A stretch of DNA of 64,000 nucleotides from positions 1-64,000 of the forward strand of contig JAOVVO010000294.1 in NCBI GenBank assembly GCA_028564675.1. The letters are read 5' to 3'. The notes beneath the pieces are model-generated. The model had not been told where the DNA came from. It searched no databases and saw only the letters and a list, made by a program, of their open reading frames with translations. Positions 12,007 through 24,500 of the stretch are shown piece after piece. The position numbers and the translations under genes are program-made. Numbering within the stretch: position 1 is the first letter of the stretch; the number at the start of each line of letters is the position of its first letter. This stretch comes from Onchocerca lupi. Lineage: Eukaryota; Nematoda; Chromadorea; Rhabditida; Onchocercidae.

Positions 12007-12637
12007 TTAAATTAATGATATTCCTATTGAAATAAAAAGTTTACATAATCGGACATATCTGATGCAATTTCTGCCTTCGAGTTGAAATCCAAGTGCTGTA
12101 CATAGCGGAGCCATGTCTTTATCTTTCACACCTTGGGCCACCTCAATCAACAAACATTATGCAAATTATATTTATAATTCCCACCTAGAATATCAATCGA
12201 TTAGCATTACTTGAGAATAAGAGTAATGAACATAAATATACCATGTCGAGAATGCACTGGCCTGTTGCTGAATTGAACTTCCACGGGGCACTGCAACAGT
12301 TTGGTGGTGCAAATGATCCTGAAAGCAAAATTGAGTTTAAATATAAGATCCGATTGAAAGATCTAATCTTATAGAAGTTGTAGCATCCGATCAGTAATGT
12401 TGAACTTTTGTCCCAAAAATTGAAAAATTATGATAATTACATTGTTAGCTCAAATTAACTGTCATGTTTAGCTATAGCCAAAAAACCGTCATTTAAACAA
12501 CTGATAATACTAAAACCCCTTTCAACGAATGGTCTCGGAGCTTTTGTTGTCACCACTTTTTTCGTCTTCTGGCACAGATGCATTTGCGCGCATAGCAACA
12601 ATTGCAGAAGAAATGTCAAAACGACCGTGTAGTGCAT
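12007..12637 (-). CDS. Small secreted cysteine-rich protein, three exons, family not recognised
   Basis: Three minus-strand exons join in frame: 12637-12517 (121 nt), 12318-12242 (77 nt) and 12141-12007 (135 nt), giving 110 residues. Exon 1 starts MHYTVVLTFLLQLLLCA, a clear signal peptide, followed by a basic threonine/proline linker. Exon 2 encodes APPNCCSAPWKFNSATGQC and exon 3 APLCTALGFQLEGRNC, so the mature chain has seven cysteines (22, 48, 49, 62, 80, 92, 99). All splice sites are GT-AG and phases agree (1, then 0). An acceptor-like CAACAG about 16 bases before the ATG could receive a spliced leader. A donor-like GTAAAC inside exon 3 means the C-terminus could differ. It lies alone in about 10 kb of gene-poor DNA. 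The function is unknown; a secreted nematode-specific protein is all that can be inferred. Confidence 0.7.
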
Positions 12638-12996
12638 CCTTCATGCAGCTTAACTGTTGCATGCTCTTGTTACACATTAATGAAATAACGATAAATGCAC
12701 GAAATTTACATAATCGGAAATGCGACAACTGAATGAATTTAATTTTTTGAAGCAAAAAAGCCATAGCATAAGAATTCATATTTTCTAGAAGAAAACACTT
12801 CAATTAATAATGGGCCAAATTCTTACTTTTTGCATGTTCAGATAACCGAAATTGTCTCATAATTGTCTTCATTTCATCTGATTCAATCATTAATCATGCA
12901 TGTTCAACATTTGCAATGTCTTTTTGTCCATCTAATCATAATCGTTTTCTCGGTCTGACACGAATCAATAGATGGATGATGATTGTGATACCCTTA

Positions 12997-13016
12997 TCTT
13001 CTTCTTCTTCTTCTTC
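12997..13016. repeat. TTC trinucleotide microsatellite
   Basis: Between six and seven tandem TTC units lie about 360 bases upstream of the minus-strand secreted protein gene. Confidence 0.9.
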
Positions 13017-16000
13017 AACTGCTCGACAATTAAGCGGTTTATAACTGAAACATTTAATTATCGAATAGTTGAAAAATAAGAATTATATTCATTCGACATA
13101 TCAGCAAATGCTCATTCTAGAAATGAGTGATCATCCTTTTCAATTTAGCTTTCTTCACTTATTTGATGCTTCAACAAGTGTTTTATGAAGATATTCGGAC
13201 TTTTCTTCGTTCTATCTGAGGTGTCATTTCAATCTACTATTTTTGCCAATTATAATTAGTGATTAATTACTGTTGGAAAAAGGGGTGAGAAGGCTTCCTT
13301 CCCTTTTAAAGTCTTTTTGACCCAATTGTCAGCATACTTTTTTATCTCATAAGATACTGTTTATTTCCTACCTGCGTGACCTCTAATTTTCAACACATTC
13401 CCTCCAATTTGCTTATTATTCTCTCTGTTCCGTCCACCCAATTTTTTTCAACAATTTTAAATCATTCTTTAAACCTTGTCCTATTTGCCCATTTTTCCCC
13501 TATCTAATCAACAAATCTTACTCATTTCTTTACCACTTCTTTGCAAAATTTTGGCACACTTATTTAAGCATATTACTACTGATCGTATTTATTCAATGTA
13601 CCACAAAATTACTTTCACTAATTTCAAATTTTGGCAGAACAGACAACTTATTCTGAGTTTTTTTTTTTTTTCATCATAAAATTTTAGCAAATATTCTTAT
13701 CTGAAATTTCATTTTTTTTAGTTCCATTTGTCTTCTTGTAAATTTTGTCCAACGTAAAAAACAATCTTTTGTTCTTCTGGAAGAGAAAAAATATTGTAGA
13801 TGATTACGTCTAATTAAAATATTTTATGATATTTTTCAGTCTGCTTCTGAATTTGAAGATGGCCAAAGGAAGGAAGCCTTGCGAACTCTGTCTGTTTTAT
13901 TCACTTTAAATATTTATATATTTAAGTATATTCCAATCAAATGTATTCAAGAATTTCTTCAGTTTCACAATTAGAACTAATAAAAATGGAATTATCCCAT
14001 TGCTTTGCTAACCTTTTCTTTTTTTTTCATTTGCCGGACGTCAATCAAACTGATCGCTCCCAAGAAATTTAAAGATTTATTTACAAAATACAGAAATGAA
14101 ATTAGGTGACAGAATGATTCATCTAATAAAAATGTTACGCTTGCCCAATTATTTATCAAATTTACTGGGTAAAAATTTAACAAATTTAGCAATAGTTTCA
14201 AAGATTTGTGGAAAATGACAAATTCTCGCGAAATATGTTGCTCTTCTCATTGCTTTGTGACAAATGGCAACGAACAAAGAATATAACAATGCTTGAAGCA
14301 TTTATTAATAAAAGTTTCAAGCCTACCGAGCAAATATCGTTAGGTAAGCAAAAATTTGAAATAAAGTGAAAAATAGGTAAATCGGTTAACGAGAAATATA
14401 AGCCTCATTTCGAGAGAACTGAAAAACAAGATTTTTATCTAATCAGTAAGGATAGTTCACACTGTTTTGAAATTCTTGCAGTAATTAGGAACAGATAGGT
14501 TTCGAACATTTCAAACATTTAAATCATTGATTACTGATTAATTGATCATAAGATTATATTGTTATTTTTTATCAAAAATACCAAAATTTATAGAATTTTT
14601 ACCATTATTATACTTTGTTAGAAAGGATCCTTCCCATGTATGTAAGTTTTTGTTCATTTTCGAGGTTACAGAGAAGGTCGATATGAGTACGATCGACGGA
14701 AGGGATGAAGGAAATTCGAATGTGAGAGGGGGGGTTATTGACTTGAGAAGGATAAGAAAGGAGTGAATGCTGGTGCGACCCGTTATTTCCTTCATTTTGA
14801 GCATTTTCAGTAAAATATTTGCGTGTGATGATACGACACTGATGCTATTGCTACCCAGATGACCTAAATTAAACTTAACAATTGAGAGATGACGAATTCA
14901 GGCTACAACATTTATGTACAATAAGATACAACGAAATCACACAAACATATATTTACAAGTCTGTATAAATAGATGCTGAAATATGCGAATACACAAAGAT
15001 GGATAAATTCAAAAAAAAAAAAAATTGAATATTTTAAAAGAACGGTTTCCCTCCTCGGGGTAAATAGTGGACTTTATGGGATATGAAACAGCGGTGTTAA
15101 ATAGTGCCATTACTTTCTATACCATTAAAAGATTAATGAATAAATTGAATATAATGATTTTAGATCTTTTCATTCCAATCTTTATACATGGTTCTTACTT
15201 TGTATATATCATTTTCTCACATAATTAAAAATCGTTTATTTGAATGATTAAATTTTTGAAATTTTTTATTTATTAAAAGAAGTCAATTTTCATTATTGCC
15301 ACATGATATTTCGTCATCTTCATCAAAAATTTTTTTAATAAAATAATTAAATGAGAATGAAATGTTCGAGTTGAGAATTTATGCTTGAAATTTTTCATTA
15401 TTATTTGAACCAATGAGCTGAAATAATTTTTTTTCTTTGCTTCATTTTATAGCACTTTTTCATTTGCAAATTCTTTCCATCATTTATCCGAAATTACCGA
15501 CTGACATTAAGAAAAAGGTCAAAATAATTAGCTCACATTTTTTCCGTTATCCTTTTTTTTTTGCCATTTATTCAATTTTAGTAGAAAATTTTTCCACTAT
15601 TTTTCCTTTTAACTCATCTTTCCTCTCTCGCCTGAGTAAAATCAAATCCTGAAAGTGTCGAGGTATTTTAATAAATCCCCACACTTTATATTTCAATCCA
15701 ATTCAAAACAATCTCTGTCGATAGAACCAACAAATAATGGATGGCTGAGATTTGTAAATCTACACAAACAGTAATTACCTTTCCTTACTTTTAGGTCATC
15801 GAATTCAATCTTATTTTCCCATTGAAATAAAGTAACAATAATAAAATATTTCACATATTATTGTGAAAAAATTTTTTTGCCGAATATTCTCTGTTTATTC
15901 AAATTTCTCTTTTATCCTTTTCATAAACGTTCGAAGATTGTAGTATTATTTTTCTCAAATATGCAGGCATGGATCGAAATATTTCACGATCCTTGAGTTC

Positions 16001-16209
16001 ATCTTTATCCAAAAATAGATGTGAGGATAATGCAGATGGAACAGTTTAAAGTCAAAAAATTAGTGATCAGTCATTTTATTTCTTAATAGCTCTTCGACCG
16101 GATTTTAAAAGGAGTAAAATACGAACATATTTGATTCAAGAATTATGGATGAATCCATATACAATCGTAAGAGTAAACAAATTCAAATATTATTCGTTCA
16201 GTTCCATTG

Positions 16210-16236
16210 AAAAAAAAAAAAAAAAAAAAAAAAAAA
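16210..16236. repeat. A homopolymer (27 bases) with interrupted A-rich tail
   Basis: A run of A followed by A-rich sequence with single G interruptions. It may mark an old retroposed poly(A) tail or simple slippage; no upstream retroposon body or target duplication was seen. Confidence 0.85.
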
Positions 16237-18606
16237 GAAAAAAAGAAAGAAAAAACGATGAATGAATTTTGAATCTGATAGCATTTATGGGATAGATTTT
16301 TGATAAACAAATATCCGTGATACTTTTCTTCCTCTTCTCTTTCACTTCTCCATTTCTTCTCACTGATGATTTTTCAACTTGCTGGAATTAGTGATAGTAG
16401 GTCAGGGTCGCAGTTACGTAGACCATCACACAGAATCCGGTGTGGATAATTTATCCATTCCTTAGATGGCCATCAATACCCCCTTCCGTCAATGACCCAT
16501 TATGCGACATAATATCAATGAGCTATCAGATTAGGTTCCATCATTTTTAAATTGCTTTCTACCATAATGAATAACTAATTTCTGTTGGAAGAGAGCAAGT
16601 GCTCTCGATCTATAAATTCCTTCATTATAATGTCCTAATTTCTTCAGTAATTAACTTAAATAGATATAGGCTATATAAGATTTTTGGATTGTAAAAGTAA
16701 AGAATGAATACGGTGAGCAACGAGGCATAAATCTAGTACAATTCATTCTAAATTTTAAATTAATCTCTTATTCAGTTATCTCTTCAATCTATAAAATACC
16801 TTCAATTAAATTTTTTTGCCCAGTTAATATCATTTTATTATAATTTCATGAGATTTTTCCATACTCACTCACTTTATTATCGACTTGATCAACGCGGATC
16901 TCTCCTCATTTAAATTGCAATAAAAAGCAATTATCTGAGATATCATTGGGATATTTATAAATGCGATTCAGAATTTTAATCTTATTCCATCTTCTCATCT
17001 ATACTTTTAACCATTACTTATCTTTTAACAATATTATAGGTATTAATTTCAGAAATTTTTTAGGAATTTTGAAACCTTAAGAATGTTATCATTATCATTT
17101 TGTTATCATCGTGTAACTTTTTGCAGTACCATCACCTTGTAACTCACCAAAAATCATGTTAAAATAGATAAATTGCTGGTGCAGAATGTTTTGACCGCTA
17201 TTATATTTTAATTTATACTTTGAAATTATTAAAGCTATTCAATGGATGATTTGCTTCTGAATATAAACTTTGAAATTTACCCAAGTTTTATGGTTTTTTA
17301 TTCTCCAACTATGCAGCAAATTTTATGAATTCTATAACTTTGAATGAATTTCGACAGCATTTCTATAATAATTGTAAAATTTTTTACTATAGCTAATAAT
17401 GAATGTATTTTTGAGCATTTTTGAATTTTTTGCTCTTTTGCTACTTTTTGTTTGCTTCTGAATCTTTGTTTGTTTCTATTTAATTTTTTTTAATACATTA
17501 CTATGAAATTCAAAAAACCAATCAGATTTTTATCTTTGGCGTTCTGTTATTTAACAAGCTATTTTCAAAGTTTCAGACATGCATTCCAGAGATACATTTT
17601 GATCAAAATAAACCCAAAAAATATTTCTTCATAGATAGTTTACAATCATTCGTATCCTCTTTTCATCATATAAGAAATACCATTCAATTGTTGAAAATTC
17701 CGGAAAAGATCAATTTCGATCGGTAATTTGGATTTTTAAGGATTAATAAGAGTGATCTTGCCTCCATCTTAAATAAGTTCATCTTACACTGCATTTTATA
17801 ATAGTTTTACAGTAGCATCTTTATTAGTATTATCGCTACTTGAATGTCATTCATTAATTTTTGTCATAATTATAATTCCTCTATCGCTAAGAATTTTATA
17901 AGATCATCTTGTTTGTTTTATTCAAATAAATCAGACAATTTTCGTTGTACTGTTTAAAAAATTTACAAAATACATCCTTCTTTTTTTATCTCAAGGAATT
18001 CATTTTCCAAGCACCCATCAGTTGACCTACATTTGATGATCTGAAATTCATACATTATATATATGCAGACTACACAGGCACAAAATTCAAAAATATTCCT
18101 TCTTCTTAAATGCTACTAAATTTGGGCTGAAATGTAACAGTCAAAATAGGAATATAATTATTATGGAAAATGAGAATTGGAATAGAAATATCAGTATTTT
18201 TAAAAGACTTTCATTAATTTCTGATTATCAAAGAGTGATTAGGAATGATTATTAGATATAGTTTCCTTCTAACATAATATCCATTAGATAATATCTTTAG
18301 ATTACTGTAAAGTTGTTTACGGCTTGGGATGAAATATTCTGAGACTCAGAGTTTGTATAGAATGCTAGTATTCTGCCTAGTAATACAGTTATTAAAGCTT
18401 TTATGCGATAGTTTTTGAGTATTCTTGTCATTTATGTATTAGTGGTGAAAAAAAATCGTAATTATTAGTCAATTTCGATAAAAATGTGAACAAATTGAAA
18501 TGCTAAAGATTGAAATTAAACAAATCTAAATTCACGCCCGAATTTTGACATATAAATTAAATGGATCTTCTACTGTAAACATTTTAGAGATCAGTAAATC
18601 GGGCAC

Positions 18607-21547
18607 ATGAAGACTTTGCTGGCCCAAGTGGTTCTCGTCGTTTTCTATTATAGTATTATTGTGATAACTGAAAAAAGTAAGTTAAATTAGTTAAGTCTAA
18701 ACTTTGCTTAATCAAAGATCGCATCAAAGAATTTCGGGCGAGATGATTAAATCTTAGCGTGTAGTTGATAAACAAAAAAAGAGTTCGATCGATTCTGAAA
18801 AAGTTGAAAAGTAAAATGAATTCAGGCTTGTTCATGATGTGAAAAATAAATTATTTCAATCAGATCTAAAATTTCGGATGCATCTGATTATTTTGTTATT
18901 GATCTGATTTGATTGTAAATATCTAATTTGGGTAAAAAATGTAGAAATTATGTTTCGGCAATAATTGATAGAAGGATTTGCTTCATAGCTTATTGTCAAC
19001 TTGACAATTAATTTAGGTGATGTTGATCTTTGCAAGCGACAACCTTTTCGAGGTCGATGTCCTTCCGCAAAAGGCAAAGGTCCAATACGTTCCCAGTTTG
19101 TATTACGCTATTATCTCAGGGACAACGAATGTGTCTCTTATCCCTTTGGTAATATATCATTATTATTTTCAATATCAGAAATGGAAAAGTTAAGGATCAA
19201 ACAAAACTTGAGTTATTTTGTTGTAGAGACCTTTTCATCGTTTAATGATGCATAGATAATATCAGAACAGATATTTCTCATCAAAATCATTAAAATATTT
19301 CTTGGCTTGTCAGAACAATAATAAAAATAAGCAAAAATTATGGGCGGAATTGTTGAAAATAAAGAAGAAAGCCTAGTAATGCATACAGGCTCAAATTTCA
19401 GGACATTGTGCGGATGATGAAAATGAACCGATGCTGTATAGATACAAGGAAGATTGTGAAAAAGCTTGTATGAACAAATTGCACGACGATGGTATCACAA
19501 ATGTAGATGATAATCTGATTGGAATATCAGAGAGTTTTTTAGATAATAAAATTGCTGATAGTAATACTGGCGAGCAGGTCAGTACCACATTGAAATCGTT
19601 TTCTGAGAATGATGCTAAAACATCAACACAACCTGTATTTACCACTCAGAAGACTACGCCTCACAAATTACTTACAGGTATGTAATTTATGCTTGATTAG
19701 TCTGAGAATTTATAAAGCATTATGTTAAAAATAATCAAGTTAATTAATTTTAAGATTTAATTAGAAACAAGTTTAAATCTATCTTTTCGAAAGGATCGAA
19801 AAAATTCAATTTATTGAGAACAGGATTATGCTATTGATGTTTTAACCGTCTTATTCCAAAAAATATGATCTTCGTTAAAAAGAAACTGAAAGTTTTCTCG
19901 CATAAACATTGTCAAACTTTCGTCTAATTTATAAATATCCAATAAATCTAAGCACATTTTCATTTATATTTTATCTTTGAGACTTTAATAAGAAAATAAA
20001 AGCAAAGAATCTTGCAATTTAAGAATGTGAGAGGCAGAGGCAAGCAATTGAATCAGGCCTTATCGTAAGTGATTTTATTCCGATCTGTACTGTTGATGGT
20101 TCCTTCCGACCGTTGCAGTGCAAATCTAAGGGAGGACGATGTTTCTGCGTCGATCGAAATGGTGTCAAAATACCGAATTCATACTCCAACGGTACAATAA
20201 AACCGGACTGCAAACGTTTGTTTCCATCTATTTTGCAAGCATTCAGAAAGAATCAAAAAGACTTGAGATGTCATTAGGCTAATTATCCATCCCTTTCGTC
20301 TAATTGTCATCTCCCGTCGTAGCGATGACTCTTTCAAATTGACATTTAACCTCATTGCATTCAACAAAGTGAAATTTAAATCCTTGCAGGAATAATGAAA
20401 GCACGTAAACAGCCATCAAAACATGAATGCTCAGCACCGATGGATTCTGGACCATGTACTGCAGCAATCAAAAGATGGTACTATGACGATAAAGAAAAGC
20501 ACTGCATTCAATTTGAATATTCTGGTAAACGATTGTATTTCTTTTTTATTTGATGTAATTAATTTCATATTGCAAATTACAATTATCAATTCATAGCTGC
20601 ATCAACTGTTCAGGTATATAATTGGTCAAATAAAAAAGTTTGACAATTGAAATCATGAGAATTTTCATATAAAGTTATGCTTGACATTTTCCTTCCTCTG
20701 ATACTGCAAGCCATATATGAAATAAGTTTTTGATTCGAAGATTCATAAATTATCAATCTCATCATATCCTGAATGAAAAAGATGATTATAAAATTAGATA
20801 ATGAATAAATGGGGCAGTTTTTGAAAATTAGTGTGTGCAAAACTTCAAAAGTAACTGCTCTGTAAAATTTTTTGGTTTTAAATTTTGAATTACAAATTTT
20901 TATATAATATTGGCATAAAAATATAACTAAATGATCAGGTTGCGGTGGCAATGGTAACAACTATCCGACTAAACTAGTATGCGAGAAAAAATGTAGATCA
21001 ACAATTATTGAAGCGAAATGCAAAGATGGCTTGGAACCATTGAAAAATGAAAATGGTCAATTGGTCAACTGTAATAAAAGTTCATGTCCTGATGGCTATT
21101 CATGCTCCATTGCACAGTTTGGATCAATTTGCTGTCCTATCAATACCAGTAAGTTTTATACTTTATTTCCAAGCAGAAGAAGGGAAGCTGGCAAAGTAAC
21201 ATATTGTAAGGCTTGAGTTAAATCGCTTTTTATTGGATTATGCAGAGGGGCATTTAAATTATCACTGATATAGCAGAACAAATGAAATTATTAATTGCTT
21301 AATTTTTTTTTTTCAAGAAATAATATCTTATTCATATGTAAAATATTATTTTTGCATATTTCAGCAATAGATGTCATGCCCGATGTTTGCCAACTCCCGA
21401 AGGAACGAGGTCCTTGTGATCGGTATGAACTCAGATTTTATTACAACAGTCGTCTTGGTGAATGCAAATACTTCTTCTTCGGCGGATGTGAAGGCAATGC
21501 AAATAATTTTGAACGAGTAGAAGAATGCGAACGCATTTGCCGACATC
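18607..21547 (+). other. mlt-11: mlt-11-like gene, N-terminal part: signal peptide, Kunitz 1-3, thyroglobulin domain, lustrin repeat 1
   Basis: Exons: 18607-18676 (signal peptide), 19017-19148 and 19402-19677 (Kunitz 1, split by an intron just before Cys4, then a T/D-rich linker), 20024-20215 (thyroglobulin type-1: ECERQRQAI start, then CKSKGGRCFCVDRNG), 20390-20524 and 20939-21148 (Kunitz 2, then lustrin-type repeat ending SICCPIN), 21365-21547 (Kunitz 3). Kunitz 1 has all six cysteines but a long insertion after Cys2. Kunitz 2 and 3 have normal spacing and the GGCGGNGNNY or GGCEGNANNF core. Confidence 0.9.
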
Positions 21548-24500
21548 GTTAGTTTACTTATTTTTCTCGAAATAATTTGATACTGTTTTCATTACAATCA
21601 ATATCTTCCACATTTTATCATTATTATCATTTTACTATCCATTATTTCCTTTTAGAACATTTTTGCTGATTATTTTAATACAGAATATATTTAAATAGTA
21701 GCATAAAAAGTAAGAGCGAAAAGATTTGATTAATCATTCTTCTCTTCATATAATGAATTGAAAATGCCACACGAATCATATTATAATGAAGTTTCAAATT
21801 TTACAAGAAATTATAGTTTTAGATGGAGTGAAACTTATTCCAGCGTTAGTGTCAGCACCTCAACTTATTACGTCGGGACCGCAAGTGCGAAAGATTACCA
21901 AAGAATACGAGACAAAAAGTATCAAAAAAATTAGCGAAGTGAGTGAACTGGTAGAATCGAGTGATACTGATGCTTCAGCTACCGGTAAGAACAATACAAG
22001 CACTGTTTCGGATACTATGGCAAACATTGATGATGGTACTATTACTAGTGAAATTACCTTAAAAACCAAGCAAATAGATGCTAATTTATCAGCAAATATA
22101 TCTCATGATAATCAAACCGCGAGTAAGGATTTATCTGCTATCAGCACTGATCAAAACAAATCACATCTGTCCCAAAAAATCGATCAAAATGTCCAAAAGA
22201 CAATCATTCAAAAGGGAACAAAAACGCAGCCATCATTGGATAGCATTGTTATATTAACTGAATCCACAACCATCGAACCTGAAAATATTTCTGCGACACT
22301 TGACAGCACTGATTCCGCTGATGAATCCAATAGAAGTGGGCAGGAACTCTCAAGTGAATCGATCGTAACTACTGGTTTGGAGTTGTCCAGCAGGTTCGCT
22401 TTATTTATTGTTTACTTTGTTTACTAATTCTTTTTTTATTCTGTTTAATAGGAATTTACAAACGAATATCATGAAATCCATTTTTTCTTTTTTTGATTCG
22501 ATGATCTTAAAGATTATTCTTTACAGTGAAGAACAAATAAAAACATCTACAGTAACATCAGAAATAGCAATGACTGATCATGCTGATGCAATAATTCATG
22601 CAGAAGAAAAGTTATCTGATTCGTCATCCACTTCAACATCACCGACTACTCCGGTTAACTTACTTCCCAATAGTACCACGAATCCGCCATCGACTATGTC
22701 TACAACAACAGAAACAGTAACAACACAACCAGCCAAAAGTAATTGCCATTTTTAGATTAAGTCTAGGAGAAAATTTGCGAAAATCATTTCTTTCGGGAAT
22801 AATTTTTTTCAACTGTATCAAATATAAGAATATCGTAATTATTCGTTTAAAGAAATCGATGAGCGATGCTTCCATAGCCTTGATCGAGGTACCTGTGCCG
22901 GAAAATTCATTCGATGGCATTGGGACACAGCACGAAATACCTGTCAAGTATTTACCTATTCCGGATGTGGCGGAAACGGGAATAACTTCCGTAGCAGAGA
23001 AGACTGCTTCGCTGCATGTCACCGACCTGGTAACTTTCACTTTCTTTTCATTACGATCATTAATGTGGCACACTTCGTTGTATTCTTACATTTCCATTGC
23101 TTGCAGTAGCACCAACGTCATTACCCAATATGGAAAATGTCTGTGAGCATAGCATCCATCCAGGTGATTGCACAGGTGTCTTCCAAAGATTCGCCTTTGA
23201 TTCAACGATTGGCGATTGTCGACCATTTACCTATACTGGATGTGGTGGTAATGGGAATAACTTCGGAAGTCCTTTGGAATGTCGCAACAAATGCGTCAAA
23301 CAGAGTTCGTATTATTGATCTTTTGATTTCATTTTTAATAATGATGAGAGAAATTAAAATACTATCGAATATCAATCAATCAAAAAGATTTTTCTCCGCT
23401 TGTTGGCGTATAAAAAATAGTTGGTCAAACATAGTTGGAAAACAAATGTAATGTTCTGATAATTGACGTGGTAAGTGTCTTTAAACGAAGCTTGATCCGG
23501 ATATTAGCATGAGTATCAAGAGATAAGTTATAATTGAAAGACCGGATCGGTGATTTTAATGATTTATTCTATTAATTAACATCCACACTGGTGCTTAATT
23601 CAGACAAATAAACGTTTGTTCAGGACCAGTTCTTCCAACGGATGTATGTCAACATCCAGTCGAGGTGGGCGAATGTTCCGGCGTCTTTCCGAGATTCGCA
23701 TATGATCTGGTAGCTAATGAGTGCCGGCCATTCACGTACGGTGGTTGCGGTGGCAATGGTAACAACTTCGGTTCCATGGCTGAATGCAAGACAAAGTGTG
23801 TTCGAGGTCAGTTCACTTCCTTTGTTTCTTACTGATGTTGACGTTTTTACTCCAGCACATTTTTTAACTACCAAAACTACCAAACTTCATTTATTTCATT
23901 AATTGTAAATATATTGCAGAAAAATCACCGGAATGTCCCTTGGTTGACATATCATTGTGCGTGGAACCGTGTATTTTGTTCTCGAATCGTCGTGGCTGTC
24001 CTGAATGCACGTGTCCGATGGTACAATCTGTAGCCGAAAATGATCTGGCCGAACCAACCACTCCTTCTGCTAAAATATCCGATACATCATTCGATGAATC
24101 TCAAGCTATTGAGGATGAACAACCTATGCGTAAGTGCTTCCAATATTTTCTATTCAGTACTAGCTTTTCGTCACCAAATTTGTATAGAATTTTAACAAAG
24201 TACAACATAACTTAAATATTAAAACTAATATTTAATCGAAATTGTTTGGAGAAAAATTTAATAATATAACTTAAATATTAAAACTAACATTTAATCAAAA
24301 TTTTCTGAAGGAAAATTCAGTGCCAGTTTTAGAAAACAATGTGGAAAAGAAACATGCATCTACGTCTCATCCAGGAAAAACTTTTCAAACAAACTCTGTA
24401 ACTGAATTGGGTGAAAAATGCACACAACCAATGGTATATTATTATATTCAATAATTTTTGAATTCTGAAGCTATAAATGATAAAATTGATCTGAATTTTC

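Larger units (their letters stand above)
12638..18606. other. Gene-poor AT-rich stretch upstream of the mlt-11-like gene
   Basis: No coding region was supported on either strand. It contains a TTC microsatellite (12997-13016), an A tract (16210-16236) and a patch with fewer A/T runs at 16385-16520. The last part should hold the promoter of the gene starting at 18607. No tRNA-like B box was seen. Confidence 0.4.

Noticed and set aside
13290..13880. Inverted 13-base match (AAGGCTTCCTTCC) at 13290 and 13868, as if terminal repeats of a 590-base element
   Set aside because: Too short, no target duplication and no similarity beyond the match.
20610..20960. 116-codon minus-strand frame
   Set aside because: Lies in an intron of the plus-strand inhibitor gene and shows no domain.
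22660..23073. 137-codon minus-strand frame
   Set aside because: Antisense shadow of the spacer and Kunitz 4 exons of the inhibitor gene.
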